Positions 54,579-63,514 of a stretch of 64,000 bases of DNA are shown one piece after another. Each line of letters opens with the position of its first letter. The stretch's first letter is position 1. The stretch lies in NCBI GenBank assembly GCA_964509685.1, contig CAZDYQ010000004.1, positions 1-64,000 on the forward strand, written 5' to 3'. The stretch is from JAMLIN01 sp964509685 (GTDB lineage Bacteria > Pseudomonadota > Gammaproteobacteria > Burkholderiales > Burkholderiaceae_E). Below the pieces are notes generated by a model that ran no database searches, was not told the DNA's origin, and was given only the letters and a program-made list of their open reading frames with translations. A program made the translations under genes and the position numbers.

Positions 54579-56996
54579 ATGAGCCGTGGCGACAGGCCAG
54601 CCCCGGTCCGGGGGCGGGATGCCTCCGCGCCGCCAAGCCGCGAGGCGATCCTCGCATGCCTGCGCAAGGCCGGCGTGCCGCTCAGTCCCGCCGAGCTCAT
54701 GGATCGCCTGGCGGTGCGGCCCGAGCAGCGTGAGCCGCTGCAGCGCCGCCTGGCGGCGATGGAGCGCGACGGCCAGCTCCTGCCCAATCGCAAGGGCGTC
54801 CTGCTGCTCGCCTCCAAGCTCGACTTCATCGCCGGCAGGGTGCAGGGCCATCGCGACGGTTTCGGCTTCCTCATCCGCGACGACGGCGGCCCCGACATGT
54901 TCCTGTCGCCGAGGCAGATGCGCAAGGCGATGCATGGCGACCGGGTGCTGGCCAAGGAGATCGGGGTGGACCATCGGGGGCGGGCCGAGGCCGCCATCGT
55001 CGAGGTCACCGAGCGGGCCAACCACGTGCTGGTCGGCCGCTTCCTCGACGAGCGCGGCGTCAGCATCGTGGTGCCCGAGAACCAGCGGATCAAGCACGAC
55101 ATCCTGATCCCGCCCGGGGACTCGGCGGGAGCCCGCCACGGCCAGGTCGTCACCTGCGAGATCGTGGACCCGCCGTCGGGCTATTCCCAGCCCATCGGTC
55201 GCATCATCGAGGTGCTCGGGGAGATCGACGATCCGGGCATGGAGATCGAGATCGCGGTTCGCAAGTTCGACGTCCCGCACGAGTTCTCCGAGGCGGCGCT
55301 GGAGCAGGCGGCGAAGCTGCCCGACAGGCTGCGGCCCGCCGACCTGCGGCGGCGCGTGGACCTGCGCGACATCGCCATGGTCACGATCGACGGCGAGGAT
55401 GCGCGCGACTTCGACGACGCGGTCTATTGCGAGCGCATGGACGACATCCCGGGCAAGCGGGGCGGAGGATGGCGCCTGGTGGTCGCGATCGCCGACGTGG
55501 CGCACTATGTCCGCCCGGGCGACCCGATCGACGCCGACGCGCTGGAGCGCACCACGTCGGTCTACTTCCCGCGACGGGTGATCCCGATGCTCCCCGAAGC
55601 CCTCTCGAACGGCCTGTGCTCGCTCAACCCGGCGGTGGACAGGCTCGCCCTCGTCTGCGACATGGTGATCGACGACAAGGGCGAGGTGCGGGCCTACCAG
55701 TTCTACGAGGCCGTGATCCACTCGGCGGCCCGGCTCACCTACGACGAAGCCTGGGCGGCGCTGTCGGGCCAGCCCAGCTCGCTCCCGGGGCCGATCCGCG
55801 AGCGGCTCGACGCCCTCTACGGCGTGTTCAAGGTCCTGGTGGCCGCGCGACGCGAGCGCGGCGCGTTCGAGCTCGACACCATCGAGACGAGGATCGTGTG
55901 CGATCCCGCGGGCCGGATCCTGCGCATCGAGCCGACCCAGCGCAACGATGCCCACCGGCTGATCGAGGAGTGCATGCTGGCGGCGAACACGTGCGCGGCC
56001 GACTTCATGCAGCGAAGCAAGCACCCGGCGCTGTACCGCGTGCACGAAGGCCCGACCCCGGACCGGCTCGCGACGCTGCGCGAGTTCCTGCGCGGGCTCG
56101 GCCTGTCGCTCGGCACGACGGGGGATCCGACGCCGGCGGACTACGCCGAGCTCGCCCGGAAGATCCAGGGGCGTCCGGATGCCGAGCTGTTGCAGACGAT
56201 GCTCCTGCGCTCGATGCAGCAGGCGATCTACACGCCGGAGAACAGCGGCCACTTCGGCCTCGCCTACGAGGCCTATGCCCACTTCACGTCGCCGATCCGG
56301 CGCTATCCGGACCTGCTGAACCATCGGGTGATCAAGGCGCTCATCCGCGGGACCCGCTATCGCCTGTCGGACAGGCGAGGCCGCGGTGCCGCCGTCGACG
56401 AGGCCGAGATGGAGGCCTGGGAAGCGATCGGGATGACCTGCTCGGAGAACGAGCGCCGGGCCGACGAGGCCTCCCGCGACGTCGAGGCCTGGCTCAAGTG
56501 CCAGTACATGCGCGAGCGGGTCGGCGAGCAGTTCTCGGGGAGGATCACCGGCGTCGCGCCCTTCGGCATCTTCGTCACGCTCGACACGCTGTTCGTCGAG
56601 GGCATGGTCCATGTCTCCGAGCTGGGCGGGGAGTACTTCCAGTACAACGAGGCCGGGCACGAACTGCGCGGCGAGCGCACCGGCAGGCGCTACCGGCTCA
56701 CCGATCCGATCGACGTGCAGGTGTCGCGCGTCGATCTCGAGGCCCGACGCATCGAGTTCCGGCTGGTGCCGCGCACCGGCTACAAGGAGCTGGTCGAGAA
56801 GCCTCGGCGTGGCGATGCCGAGCCGGGTCGGGTGGCCGGCCGCAAGGCGGCGCCGGCGAAGCCGGAGTCCGCCGCCAGGGCGAGGGAAGCGCGCCTGGCC
56901 GAGCGACGCGGCAGGAAGGGCGGCGCGCGCAAGGCCGGCATGTCGCCGAAGGGCGGCAAGGCCGCGAAGCCGGGCAAGCGGGGCCCGCGCCGATGA
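54579..56996 (+). CDS. rnr: Ribonuclease R
   Basis: An 805-aa 3'-5' exoribonuclease. An N-terminal helix-turn-helix and cold-shock domains (GRVQGHRDGFGFLIRDDGGPDMFL) precede the RNB catalytic domain (about 258-590) with the Asp cluster in IDGEDARDFDDAVYCERM. HFTSPIRRYPDLLNHR and the S1 domain (about 648-730, FSGRITGVAPFGIFVTLD) follow. The Lys/Arg/Ala-rich tail is typical of RNase R. AAGGGAG lies 6 nt before the ATG. Overlaps rlmB by 4 nt. Confidence 0.96.
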   Translation: MSRGDRPAPVRGRDASAPPSREAILACLRKAGVPLSPAELMDRLAVRPEQREPLQRRLAAMERDGQLLPNRKGVLLLASKLDFIAGRVQGHRDGFGFLIRDDGGPDMFLSPRQMRKAMHGDRVLAKEIGVDHRGRAEAAIVEVTERANHVLVGRFLDERGVSIVVPENQRIKHDILIPPGDSAGARHGQVVTCEIVDPPSGYSQPIGRIIEVLGEIDDPGMEIEIAVRKFDVPHEFSEAALEQAAKLPDRLRPADLRRRVDLRDIAMVTIDGEDARDFDDAVYCERMDDIPGKRGGGWRLVVAIADVAHYVRPGDPIDADALERTTSVYFPRRVIPMLPEALSNGLCSLNPAVDRLALVCDMVIDDKGEVRAYQFYEAVIHSAARLTYDEAWAALSGQPSSLPGPIRERLDALYGVFKVLVAARRERGAFELDTIETRIVCDPAGRILRIEPTQRNDAHRLIEECMLAANTCAADFMQRSKHPALYRVHEGPTPDRLATLREFLRGLGLSLGTTGDPTPADYAELARKIQGRPDAELLQTMLLRSMQQAIYTPENSGHFGLAYEAYAHFTSPIRRYPDLLNHRVIKALIRGTRYRLSDRRGRGAAVDEAEMEAWEAIGMTCSENERRADEASRDVEAWLKCQYMRERVGEQFSGRITGVAPFGIFVTLDTLFVEGMVHVSELGGEYFQYNEAGHELRGERTGRRYRLTDPIDVQVSRVDLEARRIEFRLVPRTGYKELVEKPRRGDAEPGRVAGRKAAPAKPESAARAREARLAERRGRKGGARKAGMSPKGGKAAKPGKRGPRR

Positions 56997-57733
56997 TCCT
57001 GCACGGCTTCCATGCGGTCGGCGGGCGTATCCGTCGCGATCCGGGGAGCATCTCCGAGCTGTACGTGGCCGAAGACCGCCAGGATGCCCGCATGCGCGAA
57101 CTGCTCGCGCTTGCGGGGCAGGCGGGCTTGCGCGCGATCCCCGTCCCGGCCTCGCGCCTCGACCGTCTCTGCCCGGGCCGCCGTCACCAGGGCGTCGTGG
57201 CCATCGCCGAGGCGAGCCTGCCGACGGTGGACCTGCCGACGATCCTCGATCGCATCGAAGGACCGGCGCGCCTGCTCGTCCTCGACGGGGTGACGGACCC
57301 GCGCAACCTCGGGGCCTGCCTGCGGGTGGCGGACGGGGCGGGCGCCCATGCGGTGATCGCGCCGAAGGACCATGCGGCGCCGCTCACCGAGGTGGCGATC
57401 CAGACCGCCAGTGGCGCGGCCGAATCCATCCCCTACATCATGGTGACAAACCTGGCGCGCACCATCGACCTTCTCCAGCAACACGGTGTGTGGGTGGTCG
57501 GCACCGACGACGCGGCGCAGTCCGACATCTACGAGGCGGACCTGCCGGACTCCATCGCCTGGGTCCTGGGCGCCGAGGGCAAAGGGCTGCGGCGGCTCAC
57601 GCGCGAACGCTGCGACCTGCTCGTGCGCATCCCGATGGAAGGCTCGGTGAGCAGCCTGAACGTGGCGGTCGCCTGCGGCGTGGCGCTCTACGAGGGACTC
57701 AGGCGTTCGCGCTCGGCGGCCTCCCGCCGCTGA
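56993..57733 (+). CDS. rlmB: 23S rRNA (guanosine-2'-O)-methyltransferase RlmB
   Basis: A 246-aa SPOUT methyltransferase that modifies G2251. The substrate-binding N-domain (ILHGFHAVGGRIR) and the knotted SAM site (LDGVTDPRNLGACLRVADGAGAHAVI; VLGAEGKGLRRLTRERCD; IPMEGSVSSLNVAVACGVALYE) are intact. Coupled to rnr by ATGA. Its 3' end overlaps the convergent nuclease gene by 46 nt. Confidence 0.96.
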   Translation: MILHGFHAVGGRIRRDPGSISELYVAEDRQDARMRELLALAGQAGLRAIPVPASRLDRLCPGRRHQGVVAIAEASLPTVDLPTILDRIEGPARLLVLDGVTDPRNLGACLRVADGAGAHAVIAPKDHAAPLTEVAIQTASGAAESIPYIMVTNLARTIDLLQQHGVWVVGTDDAAQSDIYEADLPDSIAWVLGAEGKGLRRLTRERCDLLVRIPMEGSVSSLNVAVACGVALYEGLRRSRSAASRR

Positions 57734-58257
57734 TCGCGCTGTCGCAGGCGGTACTCCCACGGCGCCTGCGCGGCGGGGTCGCCCCACAGGCCGATGCCCG
57801 CCTTCCGTGCCTGCGCCTCGGCGCGCTCGTAGGGCTTGCGCAGCTCCTGCGGGAGGTCGCTCCGATAGCGGCGGAAGTACCAGGCGTGCCCGGACTCGAC
57901 CATCGCCAGGCCGACGTCGCGTTCGCCCACGCTGACCGCCGCGACGACCCGGCCCCAGGGATCCTTCTTGACCGGTGCCACGCGGACCCGCTTGCCCGCG
58001 ACGAGTGCCTCCAGGGCCGCGCGCGACTCGTCGGCATGGGCCTGGCCCCGCTCCGGCGCATCGATGCCCGAGAGTCGCACGCGATGGGGGCGGGTCTGGC
58101 CGATCCGGCGCACGAGGAGGGTGTCGCCGTCCTGGACGCGCAACACGATCGCTTCGTAGGCGTCGTGTCCGCCTTGCCGGCCGTCGGCCGCGAACGAGGC
58201 TGCATGCGCGGCGAAAAGCAGGAGCAGCAGGAGGAAGCGCAGGGACCTGGACAGCAT
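57688..58257 (-). CDS. Secreted thermonuclease-like (SNase) protein
   Basis: A 189-aa protein with a signal peptide (SLRFLLLLLLFAAHAASFA) and a staphylococcal-nuclease OB-fold. Catalytic residues are recognisable: Asp in QDGDTLLVRR, Arg in RLSGIDAPERGQ and Arg in KKDPWGRVVAAV, with ESGHAWYFRRY and GIGLWGD following. It should be a periplasmic or secreted Ca2+-dependent nuclease. A charged tail (RQRDQRREAAERERL) lies in the region overlapping rlmB. It is 80 nt downstream of the TonB-like lipoprotein gene. Confidence 0.87.
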   Translation of the reverse strand: MLSRSLRFLLLLLLFAAHAASFAADGRQGGHDAYEAIVLRVQDGDTLLVRRIGQTRPHRVRLSGIDAPERGQAHADESRAALEALVAGKRVRVAPVKKDPWGRVVAAVSVGERDVGLAMVESGHAWYFRRYRSDLPQELRKPYERAEAQARKAGIGLWGDPAAQAPWEYRLRQRDQRREAAERERLSPS

Positions 58258-58337
58258 CGGGGCGGGTCGGTTCGCAAGCCCCGGAAGTCTCGCAAGCGAG
58301 CCGCCGCGGCGCAAGCCGGGCTTCGGCCGAGTGCGGG

Positions 58338-58823
58338 TCAGCGCGAGCCGTCCGCCGCTTTGGCCGTCGTGACGAAGCGGGACGCGAACGGATCGACGTC
58401 GAACGCGATGCGCTTGATCGATGGTACCGGCCGGCCGCCGACCAGGGCCGGCGCGAAGCGGGCGTGGCGGATCGCCCCGAACAGGGCCTCGAGCGCGTCC
58501 TGGTCGAAGCCCTCGACCTTCTCGGCGGCGAGCTTCTCGAGCGCGCCGTCCGCGCCGATATGGATCACGAGCTCGACGCTGCCGGGCCGGGTGCGTGCCA
58601 GCGCGAACTCCTCGAGGCCGACGGGCGGGAAGGTGAAGCGGGCGGGCGTGTCCACCTGCCAGGCCTCGGCATAGCCGCCTGTCGCCGTATCCGCCGTCGC
58701 GTGGCATCCCGCCAGGATGGTGGTTGCGACGAGGAGGGCGGCGGTCGTGGCGCCGAGGCGGGCCGGGCGGGCGAGACGGCGGCCTCGCCGCGGTGCCGCT
58801 CGCCTGGATCCGTGGTCGCCCAT
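58338..58823 (-). CDS. Putative lipoprotein with TonB C-terminal-like domain
   Basis: A 161-aa protein. A basic N-terminus and hydrophobic stretch lead to lipobox LAGC (Cys40). The last ~100 residues (VELVIHIGADGALEKLAAEKVEGFDQDALEALFGAIRHARFAPALVGGRPVPS) have the alpha/beta pattern of the TonB C-terminal domain, with the typical D-x-x-A-L ... RFAPA ... G-x-PV core. No N-terminal TonB Pro-rich stretch or ExbB-contact TM is present, so it is not an ordinary TonB. Its ATG is 11 nt after pilY1's stop, so it belongs to the pilus operon. Function unknown. Confidence 0.72.
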   Translation of the reverse strand: MGDHGSRRAAPRRGRRLARPARLGATTAALLVATTILAGCHATADTATGGYAEAWQVDTPARFTFPPVGLEEFALARTRPGSVELVIHIGADGALEKLAAEKVEGFDQDALEALFGAIRHARFAPALVGGRPVPSIKRIAFDVDPFASRFVTTAKAADGSR

Positions 58824-58834
58824 GCGCGCCGGCC

Positions 58835-61800
58835 TCAGCTGCCGGGTTCCGTGATCTCGCGCCAGCCCATCGAGCGTGGATCGAGATAGCGCAGGTAGCC
58901 CTGGGTGAGCTTGAGCTCGTTGAACTGGCCGGTGATCACGGCGCGGATGTTGCCCCCGACGCGCACGAGGCGCAGGCCGACGGCGCCGGTCTTCGGGTCG
59001 AAGGAGGTGATCCGCGTGGGGGTTCCGCCGGAGAGGGTGCTCGGGTCGTAGAGCTGGGACTGCCCCGTCTCGAAGTTCGCCGCATAGATGCGCGACGACC
59101 CGCCCTCGTTGCAGAGCTGCGTGGTCTGGGGGATCGTCCCGAGCCACGAGATCTTGCCGAGGTCGGTGTCCTGCGGGTCGATCACCACGCGCTCGCCGGC
59201 GGTCAGCAGGTCGTGGTACCAGCCGGCGGGCTTGTCCGGGTCCGGCGTGATCGGGTTCAGCAGGTCGGTATTAGCGACCATCACCGAACGCGTGATCGGG
59301 AAGGTCGGGGCGTCGCCTTCGCCGCTTTCCCAGCGCGCGAGCCGGGTGCCGTCGCGGAAGGCATAGAAGCTCTGCTGGTGCGTGGTGTAGATGTCGTCCT
59401 GGCCCAGCAGGCGGCCGGTACCGACGAACACGTAGCGATTGCGCGTGATCGGGGCGACCCGCACCACCGGGCCGGACGTAACGGACTGATTCGCGGGCAG
59501 CTTCGCGAAGAGCTCCGGCGCCGGAACGTCGGCGGTGGGGCTCGTGAAGTCGAAGCGCCAGATGTTGCCGTCCAGGTCGCCGCCATAGACTTCGGTGATC
59601 GTGCCGTCGGCGCTGTCCGGCGTGTACGCCGTGACCTGGGCGAGGCCGGAGGGGCTCTCGTCGCTGCCCGCGCCGGTCGAGACCTTCTGCAGGAGTGCGC
59701 CCGTCTTGACGTCCACGATGTAGAGCCAGCCCTGGCCGCCGCCGTTGGAGCCGTGCGAGGCGATGTTGTTGTAGCCCGAGGTGAGCAGGGCGACCCAGCC
59801 CCACTTCTTCGTCTTCACGACCTGGGGCGCCCCGTAGGAGTAGCCCATCGTCGAGTCCTGGAATTCCCACAGGACCTTGCCGGCCACGCCCGACTCGGTA
59901 TCGAACGCGCCGGGATCGGTCACATCGATCGCGAAGAACCCGCGGCCACCCTTGCCCAGGCCCCCGATCAGGACCGTGCGCCAGTCGCCGCTCGCCTCGG
60001 TCGCGCCATTGGTGCGCGCGAAGTCCGCATCGAAGATCCACGCGGTGGCATTGACGTAGTTGCGGTGGACGTAGTTCTTGTTAGGCAGGTCGGCGAGGAC
60101 GCCCGTGCCCGCGCCGGCCGCCTTCGAGTACAGGAAGGAGGGCACGTAGGCGAAGACCTCCGTGCCGCCGTCGTTCCCGGTCACGCTCGCGTCGAAGGCA
60201 TGCAGCATGCCGTCGTTGGCCCCGACGTAGAGCATCTCCCGGCGATCCTTCCAGGTCGTCTTGAAGGTCCCGTAGCCCGGGTTGTAGGCATCCGAGAGCG
60301 GCGCATTGGGCGCACCGACGTAGCGCGCCTCGGAATCGATGATGTCGCCCAGCTTGGTCTCGACGATGTTGCCGGTGGCCGTCTTGCGCAGCCGCTTGCG
60401 GAAGGCGCCGATGTCGTTGCGCCCGCGCAGCCACTCGAGGACCTGCTGGTCGTTGTTGAGGGCGTTCTGCTGCCAGCCGGAGAGCTGGTTCCAGCGGAAG
60501 GGCTTCGCGGTTCCCGTCGACGCGGTGGGCGAGTTCTTCGTCCAGGTGACGATGCGCCGTCCGGTGTCCCAGCCCTGGCTGTCGAGCTTCTCGGCGGCAT
60601 TCCACTTCTGGACGGCGGTGATGTTGCCGGAAGCCTCGTCGAAGCCGGCGTAGGTGTAGCCGATCACGTTGCCGGACCAGAAGGCCGGGTCGTAGTTGAC
60701 CCGGAAGATGCCGGTGTCGGTCTGCAGCTCGACCGAGCGCGTCGACGTGTTGATGCCGACCGCCGAGGCGACCTGGGCGCGAATGGAGGAGAACGCCGCG
60801 CGCAGGCCGTCCACGAGGGCCTCGGGCGAGCCCGCCTCGTAGTAGTTGTCCGGCAGCCAGTCGCCGTCGCGGTCCCAGACGTCCCGGATGTCGATCACAC
60901 CGTCGCTGTTCTCGTCGGCGATGGCGTCGCCGAGGTCCAGGGTCGCGACCGGGTAGGGCCCGCCGGGCGGGTCGACCGTGTTCTGGTCGATGTAGCCGCC
61001 GTACTTCGCGGCGAGCCAGAGCTGGTTGCGCCGGCGCGCATCGGTGCGCGAGACGCCGGTACCCCAGCTGCCGGATTCCCGCACGTCGACGAAGTACGAG
61101 CGGACCCGCTGGCGGCCACGCGACTGGATCGTGTTCTCGGAGTCGGGCCGGATGTCGCGGGAATTGGCGTAGTAGGCGAGCGATGCGAGGTAGGCGGAGC
61201 CGTCGCAGCAGTTCACCGGCCCGGGGGCGAGCGGCGTGCCGTTCGACTTCAGGAGCTGGACCCCCTCGTTGGTGAGCTCCGTCTGGATGATCTCGTTCAG
61301 CAGGGTGGCGACGTTGGCCGGGAAGCTCGCGGCATTGGACGGCTGCGCGCCGCCCTCGTTGACGGTGGAGGTGTTCCCGGGCAGCCGCTTGTCCTTGTGC
61401 GTGTTCGCGTCCGCGATCCCGATGATGAAGTTGTTCGGGCACCATTCGTCCGCGTCCTCGAATCCCGGCGGCGGTGCGAGCGGGTCGTCCCAGTTGGTGA
61501 TCACCGGGAAGCCGTCGATCTTTCGCGCCGCCCCGCTGCCCGTCAGGCCGCTGGAGTACTCCGGCGTCGGGCCGAGGTTCATGTAGTAGCGCAGCGCCTC
61601 GTAGTACATCTCGCTGACGGGGTCGTAGTTCTTGTAGCCGTCGCGCCGGCCGAACCGGTTGAGGTACTGGGTCACGCCCGACTGGGTGATGGTGCCGGGG
61701 GTCGCCGCCGCATCGGCGGAATCGGGGTTGAGGATGTAGATGCCGGTGCTGGCATCCCATTCCGCATTGGCATTCGCGGTCTCGCCCGCCGCGCCCAGCA

Positions 61801-62878
61801 CCGGGCGGGTCGGGCCGACGAACTTCATGCGGGCCCGGAGCACGCCGCCGTCGCGCAGGATGTCGTCATCGAGCAGGTAGCCCATGGCGGCAAACCGCAC
61901 GTCCATCGCGTTGGCCTGGATGAGCCCGGTGGGCTTGAGCGTGCCGGCGGGGTACGCCGTGCAGGTGGTGGCGGTCTCCGGGAAGTTCGGGTCGCACACC
62001 TTCACGCGCACCTTGAAGTCCTGGGTGTTGCTGGTAATCCCGCTGTTCGAGGCGATCCGCATCGAGGTGTTGCGGCCCTCGACCGAGACGTAGAGCTCGT
62101 TCCAGGTGTACGGCGTCACGTTGCGCGGCGCGGTGATCGGCAGGCCGGAGAAGGCCTTGCCGAGCTGCTTGATGGGGAACTGCGCGGTGCCGCCCTGGCC
62201 GTCGTGCCGTGCCTTCTCGAGCACGGTGAGCGACTGGGTGTCGATGGCCCTGTCGCCGCCGGTCATCACCCAGCGGAACAGGTCGGTGGTCTGCATCGTG
62301 GCCCAGTTGAGGAAGTTGCCGCTCCATCCCTCGGCGCTGCCGCAACGCGCCGTCGAGGTGGAGGGCTGGTCCTTGTAGCCTCGGGTGGGATCGTAGCCGT
62401 CCGTGTAGCGGTAGGGCTCGAAGTACTCGCCGCCCGAGTTGTACCGGTAGCACTTGAAGGGATCGAAGTAGCCCAGGTAGGGCATCGACGCCTGGGGCTT
62501 GAAGCTCGGGTTGCCGACATTGGCGGCGGCCACGCGGCTCGCGCGCTCGCCGGGACTGAAATAGCAGGCGCTGCGGCCGTTGTCGCGGCCCGGACAGCCC
62601 GTCCCGCTGGTCTCGTCGTTGTAGGCCTGGACGTTGCCCGTCGGCCACTCCACCGAGAGGGCGAGCAGGACGTTGGCCGGGACGCTCAGGGTGGTGCGCG
62701 CCGGCTGGTCGGAGAGGTCCGTCTCGGCGGCCTGCGCCATGGGCGTCCAGGCCAGGAGGGTCGCGGCAACGATGGATGACCAGCGGGCGATCGCGCTGTC
62801 GCGCATGCGGTCCACGAAACTGGCCGGCGTTGCCGCGGGGCGATCAGCGGCGTGCGGGACGTGGCGTGTACGCTGCAT
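58835..62878 (-). CDS. pilY1: Type IV pilus tip/adhesin protein PilY1 (PilC)
   Basis: A 1347-aa secreted protein. A long n-region and hydrophobic segment (SIVAATLLAWTPMAQA) form a signal peptide; ATG 62803 is an alternative start. The N-terminal half is von Willebrand A-like and less conserved; it contains an EF-hand/dockerin-like Asp loop (about residues 655-677, DENSDGVID then DRDGDWLPD). The C-terminal ~550 residues form the conserved PilY1 beta-propeller (MLYVGANDGMLHAFDA, FAYVPSFLYSK, GGLGKGGRGFFAIDVTDP, YGGDLDGNIWRFDF). Like Neisseria PilC it promotes pilus extension and adhesion, often gated by Ca2+. Six nt follow the pilX stop. Confidence 0.93.
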   Translation of the reverse strand: MQRTRHVPHAADRPAATPASFVDRMRDSAIARWSSIVAATLLAWTPMAQAAETDLSDQPARTTLSVPANVLLALSVEWPTGNVQAYNDETSGTGCPGRDNGRSACYFSPGERASRVAAANVGNPSFKPQASMPYLGYFDPFKCYRYNSGGEYFEPYRYTDGYDPTRGYKDQPSTSTARCGSAEGWSGNFLNWATMQTTDLFRWVMTGGDRAIDTQSLTVLEKARHDGQGGTAQFPIKQLGKAFSGLPITAPRNVTPYTWNELYVSVEGRNTSMRIASNSGITSNTQDFKVRVKVCDPNFPETATTCTAYPAGTLKPTGLIQANAMDVRFAAMGYLLDDDILRDGGVLRARMKFVGPTRPVLGAAGETANANAEWDASTGIYILNPDSADAAATPGTITQSGVTQYLNRFGRRDGYKNYDPVSEMYYEALRYYMNLGPTPEYSSGLTGSGAARKIDGFPVITNWDDPLAPPPGFEDADEWCPNNFIIGIADANTHKDKRLPGNTSTVNEGGAQPSNAASFPANVATLLNEIIQTELTNEGVQLLKSNGTPLAPGPVNCCDGSAYLASLAYYANSRDIRPDSENTIQSRGRQRVRSYFVDVRESGSWGTGVSRTDARRRNQLWLAAKYGGYIDQNTVDPPGGPYPVATLDLGDAIADENSDGVIDIRDVWDRDGDWLPDNYYEAGSPEALVDGLRAAFSSIRAQVASAVGINTSTRSVELQTDTGIFRVNYDPAFWSGNVIGYTYAGFDEASGNITAVQKWNAAEKLDSQGWDTGRRIVTWTKNSPTASTGTAKPFRWNQLSGWQQNALNNDQQVLEWLRGRNDIGAFRKRLRKTATGNIVETKLGDIIDSEARYVGAPNAPLSDAYNPGYGTFKTTWKDRREMLYVGANDGMLHAFDASVTGNDGGTEVFAYVPSFLYSKAAGAGTGVLADLPNKNYVHRNYVNATAWIFDADFARTNGATEASGDWRTVLIGGLGKGGRGFFAIDVTDPGAFDTESGVAGKVLWEFQDSTMGYSYGAPQVVKTKKWGWVALLTSGYNNIASHGSNGGGQGWLYIVDVKTGALLQKVSTGAGSDESPSGLAQVTAYTPDSADGTITEVYGGDLDGNIWRFDFTSPTADVPAPELFAKLPANQSVTSGPVVRVAPITRNRYVFVGTGRLLGQDDIYTTHQQSFYAFRDGTRLARWESGEGDAPTFPITRSVMVANTDLLNPITPDPDKPAGWYHDLLTAGERVVIDPQDTDLGKISWLGTIPQTTQLCNEGGSSRIYAANFETGQSQLYDPSTLSGGTPTRITSFDPKTGAVGLRLVRVGGNIRAVITGQFNELKLTQGYLRYLDPRSMGWREITEPGS

Positions 62879-62884
62879 GGCAAG

Positions 62885-63514
62885 TCACTCGATCGGCAGG
62901 GTGAACAGGGCTTGCGACAGGGCTTCGACTCCGCGCGGACCGTTCGTGCGCGCGGTGACACGGAACACCGGGGTTCGGGGCGTCGAGACGCTCGAGCAGC
63001 GCGAGCAGTTGTCCGGCACCCGTGAGCTCGACATTGCGCAATGGTTGTCGGCCGCGGGTTCCTGGAGCGAGCAGAGCCGCTCGATCAGGTACACCGTCTG
63101 CATACCTTCGCCGCTGTCGATGGCCGAGGACGCCGCAACCGAGCCGAAGGCCGCGGCGAACGCGGCGTCGTCCTTGATCGCGAGCGGCACCCCGGCGCTG
63201 TCGGTGGGCAGGGCGGTGGCGGAGTAGGCGAAGCCGCCGGCCTGGCCCAGGGCGTCGGTCTCGGTGTTCTTCAGCATCGCGAAATGCCTGCCCGCCTGGG
63301 ACTCGAACTCGCCTATGGCCGTGCGAATGGCGATCTGGTTGCGGTTGACCGCGTCGCGCTGGAAGGAGGCATTGCGGGCCAGCAGGGTCGAGGAGTCGAT
63401 CATCCTCACCAGTCCGATGGAGGCCATCGCCATGACGGTGACCATCACGAGCGCGATGGGCAGCGCGGTGCCGCCCTGGGCGCGGGATCGCGAAGGCAGG
63501 CGCGGGATCCTCAT
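62885..63514 (-). CDS. pilX: Minor pilin-like assembly protein PilX
   Basis: A 209-aa protein. The short basic leader MRIPRLPSRSRAQGG leads to a single hydrophobic helix (TALPIALVMVTVMAMASIGLV) as in PilX/GspK-type proteins. The usual F/M at +1 and Glu at +5 are not evident (GGTALPIAL), as in many PilX. Four cysteines in the C-terminal half may form disulfides. ATG 63514 overlaps the pilW TGA (ATGA). It belongs to the minor pilin set that primes pili with PilY1. Confidence 0.85.
   Translation of the reverse strand: MRIPRLPSRSRAQGGTALPIALVMVTVMAMASIGLVRMIDSSTLLARNASFQRDAVNRNQIAIRTAIGEFESQAGRHFAMLKNTETDALGQAGGFAYSATALPTDSAGVPLAIKDDAAFAAAFGSVAASSAIDSGEGMQTVYLIERLCSLQEPAADNHCAMSSSRVPDNCSRCSSVSTPRTPVFRVTARTNGPRGVEALSQALFTLPIE

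Noticed and set aside
58724..62779. A ~1350-codon open frame on the plus strand opposite pilY1
   Set aside because: It is rich in Arg, Gly, Val and Asp with no recognisable domain; pilY1 on the other strand has clear motifs. Long antisense frames are expected at this GC content.
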